The notes under the pieces: model-generated | What the model saw: the letters and a program-made list of their open reading frames with translations, nothing else | Told to the model about the DNA's origin: nothing | Database searches by the model: none | Program-made: the position numbers and the translations under genes | Shown here: in pieces, positions 5,848 through 10,919 of the stretch | How positions within the stretch are numbered: position 1 is the first letter of the stretch | Layout of the letters: every line of letters begins with the position of its first letter | Source: Prosthecobacter sp. | GTDB taxonomy: Bacteria > Verrucomicrobiota > Verrucomicrobiia > Verrucomicrobiales > Verrucomicrobiaceae | DNA length: 10,919 bases | Reading direction: 5' to 3' | Assembly (NCBI GenBank): GCA_025869455.1 | Contig: JAOZVT010000496.1 | Location: forward strand, 1-10,919

Positions 5848-6891
5848 ATGACTGAATTGAAAAGACAACTCATTGCCAAAGCCCAAGAACTGGGCTTTGC
5901 AGATTGCCGGATTGCCGCAGCCAAGCCTGCAGCACATCGGGAAATCTTTGAGCAATGGGTGGCCGAGGGAAAGTATGGAGACATGGCCTGGATGGCGCGA
6001 AATCTAGATCGGCGGACGGACCCCTGTGTGGTGCAGCCTGGGGCTAAAACGGTGATCGTTCTGGCCATGAATTATTTTCAGGGCGTGGCACCCGCGAATG
6101 CGGCAGGCGGTTACCGGATCGCCCGCTACGCCTGGAATGAAGATTACCATGACCTGATTGGCAAAAAGCTGAAGGAGCTGGATGCCTTTCTGATCGAGCG
6201 CGGAGGCACCCAAAGATATTATGTGGATACGGGACCCGTGCTGGAGCGCGACTTTGCCAGCGAGGCTGGACTGGGCTGGGGCGGCAAGAGTACGATGCAG
6301 ATTCATCGGCAGTTAGGCACCTGGTTTTTCCTAGCGGAACTGATCAGCACCCTCGATCTGGAAGTCGATACACCCGCCAAAGATCTATGCGGCAAGTGTA
6401 CACGCTGCATGGTGGCCTGCCCGACACAAGCAATCACGGCACCAAGGCGTATGGATGCGAGACGCTGTGTGAGCTACCTAACCATCGAGAGTAAAGGGGC
6501 CATCCCTTTGGAATTTCGCCGCGCCATGGGAGATCGCATCTATGGGTGTGATGACTGCCTGAGCGCCTGTCCTTGGAACAAGTTTGCGCACATCTCCCAT
6601 GAGGCCACTTTTCAAGCACGCGAAACGGTGTTTAACCAAAAGTTACGTGATTTTCTACCCCTGACGGATGAAACTTTTCGCGCAATGTTTGCCAAGTCCC
6701 CCATCAAACGCATCAAGCGACCTGCCTTTCTACGCAATGTCTGCGTGGCCTTAGGCAATGTGGGGACGACGGACGATCTACCCTTGCTGGAAGCCGCAGC
6801 TCTGGATGAACATCCACTGATTGCCGAACATGCTCTGTGGGCACTGCAAGAGATCAAGGCACGTCATGCAAGTGGCATGAAAGCGCAATAA
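5848..6891 (+). CDS. queG: Epoxyqueuosine reductase
   Basis: Reduces epoxyqueuosine to queuosine in tRNA, the last step of the pathway, using cobalamin and two [4Fe-4S] clusters in the cytosol. The 347-residue protein has the N-terminal QueG signature (AQELGFADCRIA), the cobalamin-binding region, the segment YYVDTGPVLERD with conserved Asp127 as candidate proton donor, and GLGWGGKSTM (141-150). The ferredoxin-type clusters are Cys181, 184, 187, 191 and Cys207, 234, 237, 241 (IYGCDDCLSACPWN). The last 60 residues (NVCVALGNVG ... HALWALQEI) form the HEAT-like tRNA-binding tail found in full-length QueG. All key residues are present. It starts 3 bases after the ArsR-family gene with no separate promoter visible, so it is probably cotranscribed and may answer to the same signal. 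tgt of the same pathway lies at the left edge. Confidence 0.97.
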   Translation: MTELKRQLIAKAQELGFADCRIAAAKPAAHREIFEQWVAEGKYGDMAWMARNLDRRTDPCVVQPGAKTVIVLAMNYFQGVAPANAAGGYRIARYAWNEDYHDLIGKKLKELDAFLIERGGTQRYYVDTGPVLERDFASEAGLGWGGKSTMQIHRQLGTWFFLAELISTLDLEVDTPAKDLCGKCTRCMVACPTQAITAPRRMDARRCVSYLTIESKGAIPLEFRRAMGDRIYGCDDCLSACPWNKFAHISHEATFQARETVFNQKLRDFLPLTDETFRAMFAKSPIKRIKRPAFLRNVCVALGNVGTTDDLPLLEAAALDEHPLIAEHALWALQEIKARHASGMKAQ

Positions 6892-6965
6892 AGTATCAAA
6901 TCCTATCAGGTCTGAACAGCCCCTCAGAGCAAAGGTGGCGTGGGGTGTGCTCTGGTGGATTAAGG

Positions 6966-7730
6966 ATGAGATGTTTGATATTCTTGATGAGTTGGTCCGC
7001 CCTTCCGCTGACCTCCCTGGCTTCCACCGTTTTGTTTTCTCACAGTGGTTCGACAAACCCTTCGACAGAAGGTTGGAACCGCACTTCCACGACTTCCGTG
7101 GAGGCAGGAGCTTACACAGACAGTGGTCGTGAAGTGTGGCGCGTCTATGACCCAGGTTTAGCCGCAGGATCGGGTGTTTATACAAACTTGACGTATGCAG
7201 CCTCCCTGAATGCAGCCCTGAAGGATTCCGTGATTGAAAGTGGGTGGCAACTTTCAGCCACACTGAGCATGCCCACGGATGACCCGAATGAAAGCATCGC
7301 CTGGAGCAACGGCAGCAACACCTGGGTAGGCTTCATTGTGAATGATGGAGATACCGGGAATCGGAGAGCCTGGGCTTTAACCTTTGGCCGTGATGTGGAT
7401 GGCAAGACCCTGCTGAGTGCTTATGGTTCAGGCGGAGCACTAACTCTGGACCCAGGCTATCATGATTACACCATGTTGTATGATCCCCTCACCTCGCTGG
7501 CCACCATTACGGTGGATGGTGAGGTCTGGAAAACATACACGGGTGGAGTGATCACTGGAACAGGCACAAACCAAGTCTATTGGGGGGATAACAATGGACA
7601 GTCCGCTACTCAAACTCCTCGAGCGGCCTACTATGAGTCTATTGAATTATCCATTGCACCTGAGCCTTCACGCCTAGCATTTCTACTTCTTGGGGCGACA
7701 GGACTTTGCACTGCACGGAGACGCCGCTAA
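6966..7730 (+). CDS. Secreted PEP-CTERM sorting-domain protein, probable beta-sandwich
   Basis: A 254-residue exported protein of unknown activity. Residues 1-20 (MRCLIFLMSWSALPLTSLAS) form a short signal peptide. The tail has all three parts of a PEP-CTERM signal: APEPSR at 231-236, a hydrophobic stretch LAFLLLGATGLCTA, and RRRR at the very end. Such proteins are processed by an exosortase and are often linked to extracellular polysaccharide. The middle, rich in Gly, Thr, Ser, Asn and aromatics (NTWVGFIVNDGDTGNRRAW, then DYTMLYDP and ATITVDGEVWKTY), resembles concanavalin/laminin-G-like beta-sandwich domains, which often bind sugars; this is an impression, not a firm match. I chose the ATG at 6966 because it directly precedes the signal peptide; the in-frame extension back to 6837 lies inside queG. 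No exosortase is in the window. Confidence 0.85.
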   Translation: MRCLIFLMSWSALPLTSLASTVLFSHSGSTNPSTEGWNRTSTTSVEAGAYTDSGREVWRVYDPGLAAGSGVYTNLTYAASLNAALKDSVIESGWQLSATLSMPTDDPNESIAWSNGSNTWVGFIVNDGDTGNRRAWALTFGRDVDGKTLLSAYGSGGALTLDPGYHDYTMLYDPLTSLATITVDGEVWKTYTGGVITGTGTNQVYWGDNNGQSATQTPRAAYYESIELSIAPEPSRLAFLLLGATGLCTARRRR

Positions 7731-7791
7731 CTTTTTGTGTTTTTGTGATTTCCCCACCTTGCTCTACGGCTAAGGCTTTTTACGATGGCGC

Positions 7792-8046
7792 ATGCCTGAC
7801 ATTTCACCCAACGCGGTCATTGCGCTTATTGTGGAGCATCAGATCGTAGAAACGGATGTGCCTCTCACGCCGGAGTCTGATCTGTTTGCTTCTGGTCTAG
7901 ACTCTCTAGCAATGATGCAACTGATGCTGCATTTGGAACGGCAGTTCGGAGTGCGCATCTCCCCTGGAGAAATGACGCGCAATCACTTTGCCTCAGCCAC
8001 AGTGCTAGCACGCTGGCTTTCGCATCCGAATCGCTCAGCCACATGA
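7792..8046 (+). CDS. Acyl carrier protein
   Basis: An 84-residue carrier protein. The motif GLDSLAMMQLM contains Ser38, the expected attachment site of 4'-phosphopantetheine, with the preceding Asp37 in place. LFASGLDSL and LHLERQFGVRISPGEM, then SATVLARWL, follow the four-helix carrier fold. It is not the fatty-acid AcpP type (which reads GADSLD) but resembles the specialised carriers found with exopolysaccharide, polyketide or exosortase-associated loci. Its stop overlaps the start of the FAD-dependent oxidoreductase by four bases (ATGA), so the two are translationally coupled and may work on the same carrier-bound substrate. An ATG 8 bases upstream (7784) hits a stop after four codons, so 7792 is the start. 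The acyl group is unknown. Confidence 0.9.
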   Translation: MPDISPNAVIALIVEHQIVETDVPLTPESDLFASGLDSLAMMQLMLHLERQFGVRISPGEMTRNHFASATVLARWLSHPNRSAT

Positions 8047-9257
8047 CTCTGGAGGCAGATGTCATCATCGCAGGAGGAGGCAGTGCGGGGCTAGCGGCGG
8101 CCTTAGCCTCTGCTAGGGGAGGCGCACGGACACTGCTGCTAGAACGCCAAACCAAATTAGGCGGCATGGGCACAAATGCACTGGTGCATACTTTCTGCGG
8201 GTTGTTTCATCCAGATGTTTCCCTGCCCTGGGCTTGGCTGAATGCTGGCATCCCCGTGGAAATCGGGCAAGCAATGATGGAAAGGACGGGGCAAAGTGCC
8301 CCCGACCTGATGGGCAAGGTCTATGTGCTCAGGCAGCACCCTTCCCTCTATGCCCAAATTGCGGATGAACTCTGCGCCGCCGAATCCAACCTGACGATTC
8401 TCACCGGCTCCGAATGGACAGACCTGCACCGAGATGGAAACAGATGGCAGTTAGACATCATGACCCGTGGGGCTAAAAGGCAGCTAAAAGGAAAAGCTCT
8501 GGTGGATACCACAGGAGATGCCACTGGCGCGCGGCTGCTGAATCCTGAGTGGTGCCAACAAACTGAAAGCGCGCGCCTCTATCGGCCAGCCTACATTTGC
8601 GCCTTTCATGGAATGACAGGAACCCACGATGATGGGTGGCGTCTGCAAATAGGTGCCATGATCGTACGCGCGATCCGTGATGGAAAGCTGCCACCTGAGG
8701 CAATGGGGGCAGGTTTTAGGGATTCGCCATTTGCAGGTGAAACCTTTCTGACCGTGGATCTGGAAGCAGGCCAAGGTGAATGGGACCCGTTTGACCCCGT
8801 CAAGCGTGCGCGGGTGGAACGAGAGGGCCGAGAGGTGGCCTTAGCTCTCTGGTCGTTTCTACGCGCTGAACATGCAGACTTTAAAAACTGTCCACCGCCG
8901 ATGCTTCCAACGAAGGCAGGCATCCGCGAAACCGCGCGCTACATCGGAGATTATGTGATCACTGGGGACGACTTGGGCTTGAGTCGGCGGTTTGAGGATG
9001 AAGTCGCTCTCGCTGGCTGGCCGATGGAAAAGCGCGAAAATGCGCGAGGGCCTAAGTTCCGCTTCTTCGATGAGCCTAAACCTGGCGGAATCCCCGCCCG
9101 TTGTCTTTTCCGCCAGGATGTGCCGGGCCTGTACTTTGCAGGTCGATGCCTTTCTGCGGATCACGAAGCCTTAGCGTCTCTGAGAGTCATGGGAACCTGC
9201 ATGGCTACCGGGGAAGCCGCAGGAAAGTTGGCAGTGGACTTTGCCTCCAGGTGCTGA
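8043..9257 (+). CDS. FAD-dependent oxidoreductase (FAD_oxidored family)
   Basis: A 404-residue flavoprotein. The Rossmann dinucleotide motif is at the N-terminus: DVIIAGGGSAGLAAA (6-20) with Glu34 ending the second strand (LLLER) to hold the ribose. It is followed by LGGMGTNALVHTFCG, a VDTTGDAT motif in the middle, GIRETARYIGDYVIT, and the C-terminal FAD motif GLYFAGRCLSADHEALASLRV (split in the family's usual way around residues 363-382). This pattern is that of the FAD_oxidored group, whose members have many and often unknown substrates. Its gene start overlaps the ACP stop by four bases, which suggests oxidation or reduction of something carried by that ACP; this is inference. A glycosyltransferase starts 15 bases after it ends. 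No signal peptide or membrane segment is evident. Confidence 0.9.
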   Translation: MTLEADVIIAGGGSAGLAAALASARGGARTLLLERQTKLGGMGTNALVHTFCGLFHPDVSLPWAWLNAGIPVEIGQAMMERTGQSAPDLMGKVYVLRQHPSLYAQIADELCAAESNLTILTGSEWTDLHRDGNRWQLDIMTRGAKRQLKGKALVDTTGDATGARLLNPEWCQQTESARLYRPAYICAFHGMTGTHDDGWRLQIGAMIVRAIRDGKLPPEAMGAGFRDSPFAGETFLTVDLEAGQGEWDPFDPVKRARVEREGREVALALWSFLRAEHADFKNCPPPMLPTKAGIRETARYIGDYVITGDDLGLSRRFEDEVALAGWPMEKRENARGPKFRFFDEPKPGGIPARCLFRQDVPGLYFAGRCLSADHEALASLRVMGTCMATGEAAGKLAVDFASRC

Positions 9258-9272
9258 CATTGGCTGCTAGAC

Positions 9273-10445
9273 ATGCGCCTGCTCTGCCTCACCAATCTTT
9301 TTCCTGATACCAGTCAACCCTGGCGGGGACTGGACAATGCTACCCTGCTGCATGCCATGCGCACAGAAAGGCCCGAGGCCGACATCCGAGTACTCTGCAT
9401 GCGGCCAAGTCACGGTTTCTGGACCGGGCAGACCTGCCAGCTCAAACCACGGGCAGGTGATGCGGTGCTAAAGCCCACATACCATTGGTATCCCTATCTG
9501 CCCAAATTCGGCGGGATGAATGATCGGCTTTATGCTCTGGCGGTAAAAAAAGCTCTGAAATCACTGCCCTCAGACTGGAAGCCTGAAGCGCTCCTGGTGC
9601 CCTGGCTTTTCCCTGATGCCTCCGGTGTTAATCGGGTGCCTGAGCTGCAGGGGCTACCTTTGCTAGCCGTCGCACAGGGATCTGACGTTCATCAATACCT
9701 GGACATGCCAGCCCGAAAAAAAGCGATCTTAGCACTGGGCCAAAGAGCGCACATCATCACACGGAGTGAAGATCTACGGCAGCGGCTCCTCAAGGCGGGA
9801 GCCTCTGCTGAAAAAGTCACAGCTGTTTACAATGGGGTGGACACAAAAACCTTTCACCCTGGTGATAAAATGACCGCCAGGAAGGTGCTGGGACTGCCGC
9901 AAGATAGACGTTTATTGCTGTTTGTGGGTAATTTTTTACCCGTCAAAGGTTTGGATCTACTGATACAGGCGGCGGCGCTTTTGAACCAAGAAATACCCCT
10001 GCACTTAGTTCTTATTGGCAGTGGTCCATTAGAAGCCGCGTTAAAAACTCTATGTGAAACAAGCGGTTTAGGCTTAGACCACGTTAGCTTTGTAGGACGA
10101 AAAGAAGCCTCTGAAGTGGCCGAATATATGCGTGCTGTGGATGTTGTGTGTCTATCTAGCCATAATGAAGGCGTACCCAATGTGCTGCTGGAAGCCTTTG
10201 CCAGCGGTCGTGCAGTTGTCTCGACCCATGTCGGTGGTATTTCAGAAATTACTTCGGCAGCACCCGATTGTAACTTTCTAGCTAAAGGTCGAGAACTTAC
10301 CACATACCGACACGAACTCAGCAAGGCACTTAATCCAGGAGTTAACGAAATCCTTTTAAGTAGCTATGCAAACCAGTTTTCTTGGCCTCGTTGTGCCCAG
10401 ATCTATTGGACAAGGTTATTTGCAATGTCAGAAAATTCGACGTAA
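9273..10445 (+). CDS. GT4-family glycosyltransferase
   Basis: A 390-residue retaining glycosyltransferase with a GT-B fold. The N-terminal domain begins MRLLCLTNLFPD; VAQGSDVHQYL (133-143) is the acceptor-side loop; VYNGVDTKTFHP (185-196) and FVGNFLPVKGLDLLI (217-231) mark the start of the nucleotide-sugar domain. The EX7E donor motif is Glu299 to Glu307 (EGVPNVLLE), followed by AFASGRAVVSTHVGGISEI. It should transfer a sugar from a nucleotide donor, acting at the cytoplasmic face of the membrane on a lipid-linked or other acceptor. It lies between the flavoenzyme and a probable lipid-linked sugar initiator, which suggests surface glycan synthesis. Sugar and linkage cannot be told. From about 9990 on the gene looks more AT-rich than its first half. 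Confidence 0.93.
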   Translation: MRLLCLTNLFPDTSQPWRGLDNATLLHAMRTERPEADIRVLCMRPSHGFWTGQTCQLKPRAGDAVLKPTYHWYPYLPKFGGMNDRLYALAVKKALKSLPSDWKPEALLVPWLFPDASGVNRVPELQGLPLLAVAQGSDVHQYLDMPARKKAILALGQRAHIITRSEDLRQRLLKAGASAEKVTAVYNGVDTKTFHPGDKMTARKVLGLPQDRRLLLFVGNFLPVKGLDLLIQAAALLNQEIPLHLVLIGSGPLEAALKTLCETSGLGLDHVSFVGRKEASEVAEYMRAVDVVCLSSHNEGVPNVLLEAFASGRAVVSTHVGGISEITSAAPDCNFLAKGRELTTYRHELSKALNPGVNEILLSSYANQFSWPRCAQIYWTRLFAMSENST

Positions 10446-10519
10446 CTTTGTAATCATTTGAGAGTACCGTAGTTTATAAATAGTTCAGATACTCATTTCG
10501 CACCGAAGTTCTCCCGTTC

Positions 10520-10919
10520 ATGCTTTCTCCCGGTTCCAGTCATTGGATCTCCATCGCAAGACGCGCTGGACGTGATCTGTTGATTTTCACGATTGGCTTT
10601 CTGATTGCCAATTACCTTCGGTTTCAGGCCTTTTGGAGACTAGAACACTTTTTCCCACCCATTATGATTGGCAGCTTTGTGCTGATCATGACGGCCTACA
10701 TTTTAGGGTTATATTCGGTAGAATCGCGCGGGAGATCACGCTTTTTTGTGCACGGCGTCTTTTTCACCCTGACTTTTACAGCTGCCTTTTTGGCTGTGAT
10801 TTTAGTAGGGTACGTGGACTTTGGAACCCGCGTGGGGCGTGGATTCATGATGCTGGGTCTCTGCGCAGCTTACCCCACCTTGCTGCTGCACCACTGGGCG
10901 ATGTTTAATAAACATCGGT
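10520..10919 (+). CDS. N-terminus of a probable polyprenyl-phosphate sugar transferase (partial, runs off the right edge)
   Basis: An open frame of 133 codons from the ATG at 10520 to the window end, without a stop. It shows four hydrophobic segments, at about residues 19-36, 47-64, 78-97 and 107-125, with the NYLRFQ string after the first. This is the layout of the N-terminal membrane region of WbaP/WcaJ-type initiating sugar-phosphate transferases, which start exopolysaccharide or O-antigen units on undecaprenyl phosphate. The catalytic C-terminal domain would lie outside the window, so the call rests on the membrane pattern and on the glycosyltransferase just upstream. Other multi-helix membrane proteins of glycan loci are possible. 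The 74-base gap before it (10446-10519) is AT-rich and could hold a promoter, but I see no clear boxes or ribosome binding site. Confidence 0.7.
   Translation, partial: MLSPGSSHWISIARRAGRDLLIFTIGFLIANYLRFQAFWRLEHFFPPIMIGSFVLIMTAYILGLYSVESRGRSRFFVHGVFFTLTFTAAFLAVILVGYVDFGTRVGRGFMMLGLCAAYPTLLLHHWAMFNKHR

Noticed and set aside
6837..6965. N-terminal extension of the PEP-CTERM protein
   Set aside because: It overlaps the 3' end of queG and would bury the signal peptide; the ATG at 6966 begins exactly at the signal peptide.
10633..10908. Plus-strand open frame of 91 codons near the right edge
   Set aside because: It is in a different frame from the longer uninterrupted frame starting at 10520, which shows regular membrane helices.

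Overview
The window looks like a chromosomal segment of a Verrucomicrobiota bacterium, of the Prosthecobacter/Verrucomicrobium kind. This is an inference from protein style and a PEP-CTERM sorting tail, not a database match. Coding density is high, there are no RNA genes, CRISPR arrays or transposases, and few genes have a recognisable Shine-Dalgarno sequence.

Left part, minus strand (1-5400). Reading leftwards from a regulatory gap at about 5400-5485 there is a compact sulfur operon: a YgaP-type rhodanese whose membrane half is cut off by an in-frame TAG; a CstB-like persulfide dioxygenase fused to two rhodanese domains; an exported DsrE-like protein; a membrane-anchored rhodanese; and a TauE/SafE permease. 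A small stand-alone Smr-domain protein follows, then tgt (tRNA-guanine transglycosylase), which runs off the left edge. The set fits sulfide/persulfide detoxification: rhodaneses and the DsrE protein carry sulfane sulfur, the dioxygenase oxidises persulfide to sulfite, and the permease exports sulfite or a related anion. No sulfide:quinone oxidoreductase lies in the window.

Middle, plus strand (5485-6891). A divergent ArsR-family repressor is followed after only 3 bases by queG (epoxyqueuosine reductase). Between the ArsR gene and the sulfur operon lies a near-perfect 22-bp palindrome that overlaps plausible promoters for both directions, so the repressor probably controls both itself and the operon. 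tgt and queG, the insertion and last steps of queuosine modification, thus flank the sulfur operon.

Right part, plus strand (6966-10919). A secreted PEP-CTERM protein is followed by an acyl carrier protein whose stop overlaps the start of an FAD-dependent oxidoreductase, then a GT4 glycosyltransferase, then the membrane N-terminus of a probable polyprenyl-phosphate sugar transferase that runs off the right edge. This looks like the start of an exopolysaccharide or surface-glycan locus.

The points most worth a second look are the amber-split YgaP, the operator/promoter arrangement, the substituted zinc site of Tgt, the cysteine cluster of the repressor, the arsR-queG coupling, and the ACP-flavoenzyme pair.
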